DNA of 64,000 bases from Fragum whitleyi (GCA_948146395.1 OX411554.1:39568687-39632686), one strand, 5' to 3'; positions 10,993-21,828 are shown, counted from the first letter of the stretch. A program made the numbers and translations. The notes: generated by a model from the sequence alone, not told the origin.

Positions 10993-11192
10993 ATACAGTT
11001 TTTTTCCTCAAATTGTTTTAAATTTATTTTTATGGTTAAATAAAGGAACAATTTATTATCTCTTAAATTTCTTGTTTGTAATATTCTTAATTGACAGTTA
11101 TTTTCCTTAAATTTTCCTCATTACTTTAATTTCATGGAAATGATAAGCTTTTGTCACCTATTCAAGCTCATTTTGAAGAATGTGATAAATTT

Positions 11193-11512
11193 TTATCTTA
11201 TAACGATACAAATATCCGTGTGATAACATCCCGTATGATATTTTTTATGATATTACATAGTTATTTTTAGATCAATGATATAATGGGCTTATTTTTAGAA
11301 ACTTGCATTTCAGTTAGAAACGCCGACGAAAACAAGACAAATATATGCTTTAAGATAAATATAATACATACTGAGTGTATTGTATGAAGTTTTTTTTATC
11401 AAACTCGGTTGTGAAAATTGATAATTGTCTCGGCAAAGCCTCGACAATTATCAATTCTCCTAACCTCTTTAGATATTTTTTTTCATATAATACACTAAGT
11501 ACGTATTATATA
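11193..11512 (+). repeat. Family Q copy with terminal foldback
   Basis: About 320 bp closely similar to 51975-52302. Shared blocks: AATATCCGTGTGATAACATC, CCGTATGATATTTTT, ACTTGCATTTCAGTTAGAAA, CGACGAAAACAAGACAAATA. The right part is an imperfect palindrome: ATAATACATACT..GTATTGTATGAA on one side and TTTTTTCATATAATAC..TACGTATTAT on the other, enclosing a smaller hairpin ATTGATAATTGTC/GACAATTATCAAT. No coding frame. Confidence 0.8.
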
Positions 11513-12188
11513 TATCCTGTATTGATCTAAAGAGATCTGTAGGCTACGTAGGCTACTAAGCAATAGGAAATCGCTTGATACAGAATATATCAAACGGATC
11601 ACCCATACAGAACGATGAACAAAATTAAGTAAACTGTGTCTTGCCTTTTTATATACAAAATTTAGAATTACAGTCATTAAAAGTAACATCGTTTTTAAAA
11701 AAAGATAAGACGAGAAAGAGATTCGATCTTCGGATCTCTGCTTTGCAAGTTCCTGACCTTCACCTTTAGCTGTGTTTTGGCCATTTATCACAACTGTGTA
11801 TTTTTATTTGAATGTACTGTTCGCGTATTTTTAATTATATAAGGAAGTGGGTTCCGATAATCTATGAAGGTCAACAGGAATATTAAATGAGCGACAGGTC
11901 AACAATGTTTCACAATACATATCATCGTTACTACTTGTCAAAATAATTATAAATTTTCAACGAATTTCTGGGATTTTTTTTTTAGTTCATGGGCTGAATG
12001 GTGTGATTACAACACATTGCGTGATTGCGTGATAGTATGACATTGTTTTTGATTGACAGATTCTCATGGGCGTCGTTAGTTAATCTGCTCAAAAATTGTT
12101 TTCTAAATTGTTAACATGCCGTGTTGTCTTAAAATTATTTTAATTCAACAAGGACTCATTAACGAAATTAACGGGTCTCCACTGCTTA
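11513..12188. other. No gene seen; short shared motif
   Basis: Positions 11868-11910 (GGTCAACAGGAATATTAAATG, GACAGGTCA) resemble 57207-57245. Otherwise no recognised content; the 98-codon minus frame at 11495-11791 overlaps family Q and has no motif. Confidence 0.4.
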
Positions 12189-12365
12189 CAGTTAATAACA
12201 TCAAGAAATTGACAAGTTGAACAACTTGGGAATGATTTAGGAGTGATATTAAATGAGTGAGAAGGGCGAGTTTTGAGTGAAATTAAAGGGAGGTAATCAA
12301 ATATCGCTAATTTTGTTCAAGATCAAGAAAATTAGCTATAAATGGTACCTCGCCTTACTCTTATG
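12189..12365 (+). mobile_element. MITE-1 arm B with hairpin, truncated
   Basis: It starts CAGTTAATAACATCAAGAAA after TA. Arm B is well preserved (GAGTTTTGAGTGAAATTAAA) and the left hairpin arm is intact. The sequence diverges after the hairpin, and arm A is absent before the next copy at 12475. Confidence 0.8.
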
Positions 12366-12474
12366 TACTTTTGCAACGATGGATACCATTTCTAAAATAT
12401 TTCGCTAGCATTTTCAGTTTGCACGCACGATTGGACTGGTAAACACATTTTTGCAAAAACATTTTAACATAATA

Positions 12475-12863
12475 CGGTTAGTACAATCGTGAAGTTAATA
12501 TTCCACTCGATTAAAACCATTCTTAATCACTCACCCAGCGCTCCATTCATTCATTCCAATCGCTCTCTCTAATAACTCAAAAACGCCAGAAAACGTTAAA
12601 AGTATCAAAAATATCGTTGATTAATTCGATACATTTCAAACTGTATCGAATTTATCAACGATATTTTTGGCTGGTGTGGATTTTTTAGGCATCTGATTGG
12701 TCATTGAAGATAAGAGAATTGGCAAGTAGGTAGATATTTTTGTAAAGAAGGTAATAAAATATCGATAATATTGTCCAATTTGAACGAAATAAGCGATATG
12801 TAATACCACCTTTAAATTTCATTTATAATTCACTCTATACGCTCATTTACTACCATTCCAAAT
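12475..12863 (-). mobile_element. MITE-1 copy with an extra internal palindrome
   Basis: It starts CGGTTAGTACAATCGTGAA after TA. Arm A is clear (CACCCAGCGCTCCATTCATT). An additional inverted repeat, absent from other copies, lies at about 12612-12671 (AAAAATATCGTTGATTAATTC mirrored by GAATTTATCAACGATATTTTT). The subtype II block GGCTGGTGTGGATTTTTTAGG follows, then a decayed hairpin. The terminus is lost near 12863. Confidence 0.8.
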
Positions 12864-13904
12864 CAAAGTGCTGTAAGCACTGTAATTGTGCGGTACTGAA
12901 TGACTGAACTGCTTATTGTTGTTTCAGGAGTTTATGTATTATTAGCATTGAAACAAAAAATAAATAAATAGACAAAAAATCCAAACCAAGTTATTGTTGC
13001 AGATATAGTCAAACCATACATGCCACTTTTAAAGTTACCCCAAACTGAACTTGTGGGAAACGTTCATTAGACAAATATTCTATCAAGGACGTTTTCAAAA
13101 TTAATTCAACATCTAACTGCCAAATATAATAAAAATGGAATTAGCTTCATTCATAGTTTTAGGTTTGAATATACACGGGAATATATTTCCATTCTTTTGA
13201 TGCTAAAAAGCTCCTTGTAAAACACGCTAAGCATTCAGTATTGTAGGTCTTTGGAAAATTTATCTCGTGCAACTTCTTGAAGAGTTGTAGTAACAAGTTT
13301 TCAGAAATGTACATGTAGATAAATCACAGGCAGACATAGACAAATACACCAAGATAAAGCTATAGAGCGAGGAGTGACACAATGCACTTACACTTTGTAA
13401 ATAGTGAAGAGGTTAATAGGTGAATTATAGGGGTTATTCCAAAGAGAGGGTATTAGGTAATTCATCCCACAATCCATCTCTGTATCTTTTTCCCTCATAG
13501 GTACGAAGTGCAAATTTACAACTGCATTTTAGTAAACTAATGTTAATATTCTATTATTCAGCTAAATTAATGAACTATTAAACCCTTCATGGAATGCACT
13601 GTAAATAAAACATTAATTAACAAACAGAGAAAATAAGAAGCTCAATTTATGCCAGCAATTTTCGAAACAAACTGTTTACAAAATTGATATGAGTTGGAAA
13701 AAAAGGTTTTTTTGCAAATTTTCATTAGACACAACCCGGGCAGAACCACTCTAATTGTGCTTGCGCACAATTAAAAATCAGTTAAAGTCGTTCAAATGCT
13801 CAATTTCACTGAGAATTTTCAGAAGAACTGTATATCAAATATATCATTGAATACATCGGAAGCCTCTGAATTACAACACTGGATATAACATCTTACTGCT
13901 TAAA
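12864..13904. other. No gene seen
   Basis: 12863-12888 (AATCAAAGTGCTGT.AGCACTGTAA) also occurs at 55565-55590. A small palindrome TAATTGTGC/GCGCACAATTA lies at 13752-13773. The rest is AT-rich with no coding signal. Confidence 0.4.
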
Positions 13905-14050
13905 ATGCCCCCCCCCCCTCTAGAGGAAGAGGGGGTATATTACTTTGCACTTGTCGGTCGGTCTGTCGGTAGACCTTTCTTTTTTGTCCGGAGTATATCT
14001 CAGAAAGCATGCGAGCTAAAATCATGGAAACTTCACATGTGGATAGATCT
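13905..14050 (+). repeat. Dispersed repeat, TTTGCAC...GTCGGTCGG type
   Basis: C11 run, CTCTAGAGGAAGAGGGGGTAT, ATTACTTTGCACTTGTCGG with a CGGT(C) repeat, and GTCCGGAGTATATCTC. I recall this pattern as a common mollusc repeat. A weaker relative is at 19565-19720. Boundaries are uncertain. Confidence 0.5.
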
Positions 14051-14288
14051 CATTGAAGAGAAGTGCAGTGCACAAGAACCATAACGTTACTTATATTTCT
14101 TTTAGTTATTGCCCTTTGTTTATTGATAAACAACATGACATCGACCTACTCCTTTGGTGGGCATACATATTTTACAAACAACTCTTGTTTAAATTTTATC
14201 ATTTACATAACTCCCTTAAAAAGCAACTTCTAGTTTATAGCAACAAAATTGTTGACAAAATGGAGTTGCGATTAATAAGACCTAACTA

Positions 14289-14733
14289 CAGTTAAAAACA
14301 TCGTGAACTTGACAATCATTCCGATCAAAATCATTCTAAATCATTCACTCAGTGCTCCATTCATCTATTCCAAACACTCACTCAAATCGATCAAAAAGCC
14401 CCAAAATCATTAGTAAGCATTCCAAAATAGTTCAAAACGATCATCATCTAATTCAAATTGATCAATTTATTCTAAGATTTTATTGGCTGGTGTGGATTTT
14501 GAAGGTGTCTGATTGGTTCACAAAGACGCGCAGACAGAAAATCAGGTATATTTTATTAAAGGGAGGTAATTAATATTGCTAATTTTGTTCATCTTGAACA
14601 AAATTAGCGATATTGGATTACTTCCCTCGAATATAACTATTTCACTCAAAACTCGCTCCACAAGCTCTTTCAATCTCAATCCAAAATCATTCCAAAATCA
14701 TTCACCTTGTCAATTTCATGATGTTCTTAACTG
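14289..14733 (-). mobile_element. MITE-1 reference copy, complete, TA duplication
   Basis: 445 bp with intact ends CAGTTAAAAACATCGTGAAC and ATGTTCTTAACTG, TA on both sides (14287-14288, 14734-14735), the signature of Tc1/mariner-type insertion. Arm A: CATTCCGATCAAAATCATTC, CACTCAGTGCTCCATTC, AAACACTCACTCAAATCGATC. Middle: TTGGCTGGTGTGGATTTT, TCTGATTGGTTCACAAAGAC. Hairpin 14561-14626 from GGGAGGTAAT to ATTACTTCCC. Arm B: AAACTCGCTCCACAAGC, CCAAAATCATTCCAAAATC. No transposase; it must be mobilised in trans. The mariner assignment is inference from TA and the CAGT tips. Confidence 0.93.
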
Positions 14734-15104
14734 TATATGTGTTCTTCATTTTTTGGGGAAGATGTATAATAATAAAAGAGACTTGGTTCTCGGGGCTAGA
14801 GAGAACACAAATAAATTAGAAATAATGCCTTTAAAAGTGCTATTTGACAGTGTCCAGACCCCTTAATTTTCCTGAGCACGTCTGTTTCTCCTAAATTATA
14901 CGTTTATATAGTCAATACTTCTTGAATTAACCCCGTTTGGGGATTTCCTACGAAAAAGAGGACGTAAAAGAGTATCGAAGAGACAGCCAAACTTTCATGT
15001 TAAGATATAAAGGATCTGTTACACGAACGATATTTTGTTTGAGAGAAGCTGATCTTAACTGAGACTAGAATTGACCTGATACTAAGCGAGCATTGTGGAA
15101 CTTA

Positions 15105-15314
15105 CTTCTAACAACATTGTTAAATTGACACGATGGTTTACGAATAATTTCGAAATGAAATTGAATGAGGATGTGGAGATAATTTTGAGAAAACTTCAAA
15201 AGAGGTCATCGAATATCGCTATTTCTGTTCAAAATGAACAAAATTAGCGATATTCGTTACACCCCTTTTTGTCTTTTTTGTCTGTATACAAAATACAGAC
15301 AGGTTCTATGGATA
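15105..15314 (+). mobile_element. MITE-1 arm B with hairpin, cut by the next copy
   Basis: Tip CTTCTAACAACATTG follows TA. Arm B (GAAATTGAATGAGGATGTGG) and the hairpin (TCGAATATCGCTATTTCTG/ATTAGCGATATTCG) lead to AGGTTCTATGGATA, which matches the subtype I text AGTTCTATAGATAGC. The next MITE-1 starts exactly at that TA, so this copy was probably interrupted there. Confidence 0.8.
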
Positions 15315-15750
15315 CAGTTAATTACATCGAGAAATTGACAATCATTCTTATCAAAATCATTCTAAATCGCTCACTCAGCGATCCATTCATTCATTCAAAA
15401 CACTCACTCAAATGGATCAAAAACGTTTAAAAGTCTTAAGATAATATTTCGAAATCGAGCAAGACTTTCAACCTTTAAATCAAATCGATCTAATTATTCC
15501 ACTATTTCATTTGCTTGTGTGGATGATTTAGTGTCTTGTTTGTCCATGTAGACACTCAAACAGGAATTACGTATATTTTATTAAAGGGAGGTAGTTAATA
15601 TTGCTAATTTTGTTCATCTTGAACAAAATTAGCGATATTGGATTACATCCCTTGAATTTCACTCAAAACACGCTGCACACGCTCATTCAATCTCAATCCA
15701 AAAACATTCAAAAACCATCCACCTTGTCAATTTCATGATTTTCTTACCTG
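15315..15750 (-). mobile_element. MITE-1 copy in second duplication unit
   Basis: 436 bp between TA at 15313-15314 and TA at 15751-15752. Tips CAGTTAATTACATCGAGAA and TTCTTACCTG. Hairpin 15587-15652. Arm A is noticeably different from that of 14289, while hairpin and arm B are close to it. Confidence 0.9.
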
Positions 15751-15841
15751 TATAAGTCTTTCTTCATTTGTTGGGGATGAAGTAAAATAATAAAAGAGAC
15801 TTGTTTCTCGAGGCTAGAGAGAACACAAATAAATTAGAAAT

Positions 15842-16079
15842 GAGCCTGTGCGCGAGATTTCCAACAATTTGAAATATTCGTGAGGTGCAAACATTGAGTA
15901 GCCTAGACTGTCACATACTGTAAATATAAAGTTACCTGATGGCCTACAGATACTCTGAGACCTTATCCATCTACTAAACGCACAGTGAAGACTTTGGTCA
16001 GACTGTGCGGATGCACAGGCTCTTCAGAGTCTTTGCTTTGCGCATATTTGAAATTGTTGGAAATCTCACGCACAGGCTC
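15842..16079. mobile_element. 4-bp-target MITE with GAGCCTGTG ends
   Basis: 238 bp with inverted ends GAGCCTGTGCGCGAGATTTC and GAAATCTCACGCACAGGCTC (longer match continues through CAACAATTTGAAAT). AAAT lies on both sides. The sister duplication unit at about 14812-14824 lacks the element and shows the uninterrupted site AGAAATAATG, which proves insertion and a 4-bp (or 2-bp) target duplication. No coding capacity. Related copies: 29776, 49020, fragment 2440. Confidence 0.88.
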
Positions 16080-16364
16080 AAATAATGTCTTTAAAAGTGC
16101 TATTTGACAGTGTCCAGACCCCTTAATTTTCCTAAGCACGTCTGTTTCTCCTAAATTATACGTTGATATAGTCAATACTTCTTGAATTAACCCCGTTTGG
16201 GGATTTCCTATGAAAAAGAGGACGTAAAAGAGTATCGAAGAGACAGCCAAACTTTCATTTTAAGAAATAAAGGATCTGTTACACGAACGATATTTTGTTT
16301 GAGAGAAGCTGATCTTAACTGAGACTAGAATTGACCTGATACTAAGCAAGCCTTGGGGAACTTA

Positions 16365-17132
16365 CGGTTAAGAACATCCCGAAATTAACAAGATGAATGG
16401 TTTTGGAATGATTTTGGATTTAAATTGAATGAGGTTGTGGCGCGAAATTGGGTGAAATTCAAAAAAAAAAAAATCTCAATTTTCGTTTCTTTTGTTGAAA
16501 ATGAACAAAATTAGCGATATATAATACCCCCTCTAATAAAATATACACATGTTCTATGAGTAGCTTTCCTGTATCTTCACAGACTCATCGTAGTTTACGC
16601 GTAGGAAATTCAATTTCGTCGGTGAAATCGTGGTTTTTATCTTTTTATTTCAATGTACAGTCAATCTTGCCGAAGCGATCACGTCTATTAAGCGACCGTT
16701 TTCAAATTCGCTTTCTTTAAATCAAAATATAAAAAAGTAAATACATTTTGTCTTAAAATAAGTGTAAATAAATCCTATGCGGTTAAAACTCATTTGAATC
16801 GTCTCATTGAGACGATTTTTTTTAGTTTTTACAACAAGGAATTTTGAGAAATTCGCAAATACATAAATATTCAATCAAACTAATGTTTCTTTTTTTGTAA
16901 ACAAAACGTGCACTAAGAGACCACTCTCTTTACCGACCGCTTTTTTGGTGATCCTTTTAGTAGTCGCTTAATAAACATTTTACTGTAGTTAGAGATCTTT
17001 TCATTTTTAGTAGATTTTGAGCGTTTTTGGATGATTGGAGTGAGTGTTTGGAATGAATAATTGGAACGCTGAAGGAATGAATTTGATTTGTTTTGTTCGG
17101 AATGATTGTCAATTTTATGATGTAATTAACTG
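16365..17132 (+). mobile_element. MITE-1 copy split by a MITE-2 insertion
   Basis: Tips CGGTTAAGAACATC and GTAATTAACTG, both flanked by TA. The hairpin zone is altered: an A13 tract replaces part of the left arm. Arm A with GTGAGTGTTTGGAATGAAT is present at the right. A 328-bp MITE-2 sits at 16658-16985. Without it the element is 438 bp plus one TA. Confidence 0.88.
16658..16985. mobile_element. MITE-2 copy (AAGCGACC ends), TA duplication
   Basis: Starts CAGTCAATCTTGCCGAAGCG and reaches TTAAGCGACC; the right end reads GTCGCTTAATAAACATTTTACTG. TA on both sides. CAGT tips plus TA again suggest a mariner-type mobiliser, but the internal sequence is unrelated to MITE-1. The centre has a small GTCTCATTGAGAC palindrome also seen at 60099-60111. 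Other copies: 25964, 59935. Confidence 0.85.
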
Positions 17133-17195
17133 TAATATTGAAAAAGCAACTCGATGATTAAACGTTTGGGTATTCAGTTCAATGATGGTGAGGTA

Positions 17196-17444
17196 CAGTT
17201 AACAACATCGTGAAATTGTCAAGGTTAATGATTAGGGGATGATTTAGGAATGAAAATGAATGAGTGTGTGGAGCGATTTTTGAGTGAATTTAATGGGAGG
17301 TAATCCAGCATTGCAAATTTTGTTCAGGATGAACAAAATTAGCAATGTTGATTACCTCCCTTTAATAAAATATGCATACAAGTTCTATAGATAGCTCCCT
17401 ATTTCTTCAAGAACCTATCAGACGATTACAATTTCATTTAATCG
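17196..17444 (+). mobile_element. MITE-1 arm B, hairpin and subtype I middle; truncated
   Basis: Starts CAGTTAACAACATCGTGAAA after TA. Hairpin 17294-17360 has ATTGCA..AGCAAT instead of ATCGCT..AGCGAT. Subtype I text AAGTTCTATAGATAGCTCCC and TTCTTCAAGAACC follows. The copy stops at a SINE fragment, and arm A is not found beyond it. Confidence 0.88.
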
Positions 17445-17530
17445 TCACTTGTTCGATACCCGACGGCGACACTCATCCTTTCTGATAATGTTTTCTACCA
17501 ATGGACTGATAGTCGTAAACCTTTGCTTGT
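17445..17530 (+). mobile_element. SINE fragment, B box and central part
   Basis: CACTTGTTCGATACCCGACGG, GCGACACTCATCCTTTC, CTACCAATGGACTGATA and GTCGTAAACCTTT match the SINE at 43820 from its B box onward. Both the head and the tail are missing. Confidence 0.75.
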
Positions 17531-18484
17531 TTTACTAAACTTTTTGCAAAGAAAATAATCGTTAGTCAAAGTCACAAAGCGTACCTGGTGTTTTCATGCC
17601 ATTGTAAGATTCTGATTCGGCAGAATTTCATACACTGGGTTGGTAATAACATTAATCGATCAATTCTTTGCATTTAAGACTATCAAAAAGTGATGATACC
17701 AGTCCCATATTGTCTCCTATTGCATTTTAAAAATAGCTTTGACATAATTAAATGAAAAGATATTAATATGTGATATAAAATGTGAAAAAAGAAACATTTC
17801 GTTTTCTTGGTATTATGTATGGAAAGTAAAGTTTTCAAGTTAGAAATGAGGTCTTGTCTTTCTGTGGTCCAATTTGAAGTGATTTTTTCTTATTTTCTGT
17901 AGATTTTAAAGGGATATCAAAGCTGACAAAATTGACTGAACTGATATCTAGAAAAGAATATTGGAGAGCTTAAACGAATTTTTATTAATCCGACAAAGAT
18001 AGAAATTCAAAGTAGTATGATACACGGCACTTTATCCTCGATCTGCTGTGCTAATACCATTGATTCTTTGTTATTTGTTCAGCCTTTGTCTAGAGGCATT
18101 TTATCTTTAATGTTACCTAATCTCACGGGGATCATTGTATCCTTATCTATTTCAAATATTTTCTCTTTATTTGTGTTGGTTGTAAGTTTGTTTTAGATTA
18201 ATTCCATTCAGAATATGTTTTGCAAAATCTCTATTAATACATACAATTCGCTACAATATGAAATATTAACAGTTATTGTAAATTTTTATCAGTTATCAAC
18301 GATAACAGATTAAATTTAACGAAACGTAATTGAGTTAAATTTTTGTAGACCGATGTAATTAAAATTTTAAAAAAGAATGGCAATGAATATCAATTGCTCG
18401 CTCACGTATTTTGATGTGCTGGTATATAGGTATTTGTACCAGGAAAAACGCCACGCCCTGCCACCTCATATTTAGGATTCTGTC
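17531..18484. other. No gene seen
   Basis: AT-rich, no recognised repeat, and no frame with coding character. Confidence 0.4.
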
Positions 18485-18668
18485 AAAATATCTTTAACAG
18501 TTTAAAAAGATGGTCACCCAAGAATCATTTCTACCAAGTTTCGTTAAAATTAGCCTATTGTTTTTGGAGGAGATGTTTAAAGAAAAAGTTTACTAACGCA
18601 CGGACGCACTCACGCCGAACACACAGCTTTGACAATAGCTCGCTGGTCTTCGCCAAGTGTAGCTAAAT
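18485..18668 (+). repeat. Dispersed repeat end, GGACGCACTCACGCC type
   Basis: GATGGTCACCCAAGAATCAT, TCTACCAAGTTTCGTTAAAA, TTGTTTTTGGAGGAGATGTTT, then an ACGCACGGACGCACTCACGCC stretch and GTGTAGCTAAA. The order matches, in inverse, the repeat at 38253-39163 (CTACCAAGTTTG and the CTTCTCCTCC block). Left limit uncertain. Confidence 0.55.
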
Positions 18669-19564
18669 GACTAAAATAAAACTTACACAGGCATTCAATC
18701 TAACATCTATGTTACTCATGTGGAAATTTCGAATGTGTATGTTCAATAGCGGCTGTATATTGACTCAAATATGTCATAGACCCATCACGTGGGCGGAGGA
18801 TGGGAGAAGAACGTCGGCAATATTAACTCTTTTAAAAAATATCTATGTTTGCTCGCATGCCTTTCTGTACACGATTAAACAATTTGCAGAAGGTATCCAC
18901 CTTCCATTTCAAATCAGATTTGTGTTCCATTCCTAACATAAATAATATTGCTAGTGAAGTGGAGATCCTGGTGCATTAGACCATTCTAAATCCTCTTGTA
19001 AAGTATTTAGTCTTTAGAAATTACTTTAGCAATTATTTTTCATACAAGTAGGACTTTTCCAGATCATCTGAAATGTTTGGGCTGGTGATTAACTCATTAT
19101 CTTGACAGACTTTGAAAAGTAAACGAGATTCATATTTTGAGTTGACTTCAGTTCGTTACCCTCTCGAATATTCAGCCTTATCTAAAATACTATTTGTCAT
19201 TAAAACATTTGCAACGTTTGTTAAAATAAAGACAATTAATTCCTAATTGCATCTTATTACTTCTACAAAGAAATTTCAACTAAAGTTAAAGCACAGTTTC
19301 AGGAAATATGAATTATGTAAAAGATGTTCACCATTTCTTAAGCTCCCTCGCCAAAACATATATATATTAGGACGGTAAAGAAATTCAAGGCTACTAAGTA
19401 TTATTTTGAATAAAATAATTTTTGCTCTTTGTGGAAACTGAACTACACATTCGAAAAGTTATGCACTGAATAGGCTAGTAATGCGAAAGTTATAAGCCCA
19501 TACGAAATCTGGATCATGTCTTTTGTTATCCTTTCTTGCCAAAACTGAAATAAGATTTTCAGTT
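18669..19564. other. No gene seen
   Basis: An 89-codon open frame (18667-18936) begins in the repeat above. It shows no motif or splice context, so it is not called. Confidence 0.4.
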
Positions 19565-19720
19565 ACCTAGCGGCAAAGCAGAAGGGGGCTTTGCACTTTT
19601 GCCATCTGTCTCTCTGTCAGCCAATTAAATGAGTTTTCCTGTTGTTTTTCTTATGAGCACTTGGAGATATTCAGCTAATTCATGATGTGTGAGTCCTCAT
19701 CAAAAAGTTTTCAGCTGGTG
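19565..19720 (+). repeat. Decayed dispersed repeat, GCACTTTTGCCATCTGTC type
   Basis: GCAAAGCAGAAGGGGGCTTTGC followed by a TCTGTCTCTCTGTC stretch and GAGCACTTGGAGATATTC. It resembles the repeat at 13905. Assignment is tentative. Confidence 0.35.
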
Positions 19721-19883
19721 GAGGACTCGATTTTGCTTTTCATTTCTTCAGAATGTTTTTTTTAATGCTGCTATTTCACAGTTTTTCATAGAAAAATACA
19801 AAACTTGTACTTAGATTTGGAAATGTGTGTATTGTAAGACGATTTAGAATGGCCAAAGGTCATGGGCACTAAAATAACATATT

Positions 19884-20115
19884 TCAATAATTTTGTAATT
19901 TATTCTTTCGAAACGTTAAGGTCAGTAATGGATCCAGTGTATTTATTTCGACTCTATGAATTACAAAATCGTAGCTTTCCGTGAGTATCTTGTATTGAGC
20001 CAAAGTTGTATTGATATGAAGTTTCCAGCTGTCAAATACTTTTACCTTAATCTTTGATTGACTAAGATAAACATGCGGAATGCCCACGCGTAAATAGTTG
20101 GCTCGAAAATGAATA
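19884..20115 (-). CDS. Candidate 3'-terminal exon, unknown protein
   Basis: The minus strand is open for about 70 codons and stops at TGA near 19884. The residues alternate polar and hydrophobic (for example KIKVKVFDSWKLHIN and SYDFVIHRVEIN), looking more protein-like than the other short frames here. An acceptor-like TTCATTTTCGAG lies just upstream (about 20108-20120). There is no repeat copy of it in the window. No domain is recognised, no donor partner exon was found and no AATAAA follows closely. It may be chance. Confidence 0.22.
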
Positions 20116-21828
20116 ATTATTTTTTAGGCGTTAGAAGTTGCTTTATTGTTCAGAATGAATTTTGCTTTATTCAGGAATATCGGTCTTTCTTTCCATGCAT
20201 ATCCAGATTGAATCCTTTCTATTTAAAAGCTTCAACATGATGAGGTTGTGACACCCTATTGATTTCATGAAAATTTTAAAAAATCACATTCCCCAAATCT
20301 GTGAAAGAGTAGCTTTAATCTACGACATAAATAAAAGCTGCGAACAAATGAAAAAAACTTGAAAATAGACCTTTCCCTAAAAACAATTTATTTGGCTAAA
20401 ACACCTATGAAGACTCAATACAGAAAGTTCCTGCTTTCTGGTTTTCTATGCGCCGTTTTGATAAAACAAAAACCAATTTCAAGATTTGGGAAAAACCTAA
20501 ACTAGCTCCCTGTCCCCAAGAATGCTCAACGCTAGTACAAATAGCTTCAATCGCAAGAGAATTTAAAAAAAGTGAAATTCACAGACTCAAAATCAAATGT
20601 ATATTGCTAGATAAGATAAATGCGTTTAGAATCAATATCAACGTTAACTGTAAATTGTGAAATGGATCAGAGAGCCAAGTCTACCAGCTCACAGTACTTG
20701 ATCAGTTAATATCGGCAACATCGTGGTTAGAGTGAGCTCATTGGTAATATTGGTAGTTTATAGTGAGCTTATTTCTCGTGTTGATAGTTTACGGCTATTT
20801 ATGGTACAACTTTCACGTTTTATTTACGTAATAAATAACAATGTCCAATGATTATTGATATGGCTTTGTGACAAAATTTCAAATTACCGAAAGACCTTAG
20901 ATAAATGGAGAATAATCGCAAGAAACAGAAATCGGCATTACAGCAATGTTCAATTACATCGATATTGGGTAATAGATGAAGGAGGTATTGGCTATTCGTA
21001 GATAAAGAACTAATCAAAAGCACCTTTTTGAATATGTGTTGAAAGTGAATAATCCCTTTTATTTTTATTATCATCATTTTTATCATTGTAAAAAGCAACA
21101 TTTCGCTTCTGTAGTCTTTCTTTCTTATGGTGCATATGTGTACTTTTGTGATTGCAAAAGAAAAACGTACATAGAACATAAGTCAAAACGTGTTTTGGAA
21201 GTGATATTTCAAGGTGAAGTTCAATAGTGTCAACATCTCAACAATTACGGATATTTGTTCCGTACAGATTAACAGGTTATTCAACAATCTTCAGTAGATG
21301 AAGAATTGAGAACTACAACTGATTGTATTAATAGCTTTGTTTGGCAGACTTTTCGTATTTTCATCAAAATATGTGAATGCAGATTACATTTACCTGAGGA
21401 ACCCTGACCAAGCAACCGTGCCAACATTATTTTCAAAGGAAGTAACATTATTTTCAAAGGAAGTTCTCAGTAAGTAAGTTCTATATCCTTTTTTAAATCC
21501 TTACAATATTGACCAACTTTCTTTCGATATTTAAAGTATTATATAACGGCGTTAATTTTGAGAAAAATGATCCACATGACAGATCACTAACTGTTATTGT
21601 ACGGTACGGATCAGGTTATAGTCTAGCAAAAGTAAATCCAATTTACGAATATGCGTTGATCGTGTTCGCTCCAGTGCTCAGCAAGGAATTTTTATTTTCA
21701 ATACAATTATAAGAATTGGAAAGAAAATGGCTGTAACAATTTCAATTGAAAAAAAAGGAACGAAGAAAAGGTATGGTTTTAAAAATAACGAGAAAAATAT
21801 AATTTCGTGATATTCAAAGAATTACCAT
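20116..21828. other. No gene supported
   Basis: AT-rich, without recognised repeats. The 119-codon minus frame at 20820-21179 is dominated by Ile, Phe, Leu, Lys and His from AT-rich codons, with no motif. I treat it as chance. Confidence 0.4.

Larger units (their letters stand above)
14289..16364 (+). repeat. Tandem duplication of a MITE-spacer unit, about 1.03 kb
   Basis: 14289-15314 and 15315-16364 share one order: MITE-1 (arm A first), a spacer, then the start of another MITE-1. The spacers (14734-15104, 371 bp, and 15751-16364, 614 bp) match almost throughout once a 238-bp insertion plus its 4-bp target copy is removed (leaving 372 bp). Spacers look about 95% identical by eye, the arm-B sides less, and the arm-A sides clearly less. 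That gradient places a recombination junction inside the MITE. Confidence 0.85.

Noticed and set aside
14561..14570. GGGAGGTAAT in MITE-1 resembles a bacterial ribosome-binding site
   Set aside because: It is one arm of the central hairpin, present in all copies in either orientation and never followed by a real gene; the DNA is eukaryotic.
15963..16250. 95-codon minus-strand frame
   Set aside because: It crosses the end of a 4-bp-target MITE into the duplicated spacer, so it cannot be an ancestral coding frame.
20820..21179. 119-codon minus-strand open frame
   Set aside because: Composition is that of AT-rich random codons, with no motif, splice context or second copy.
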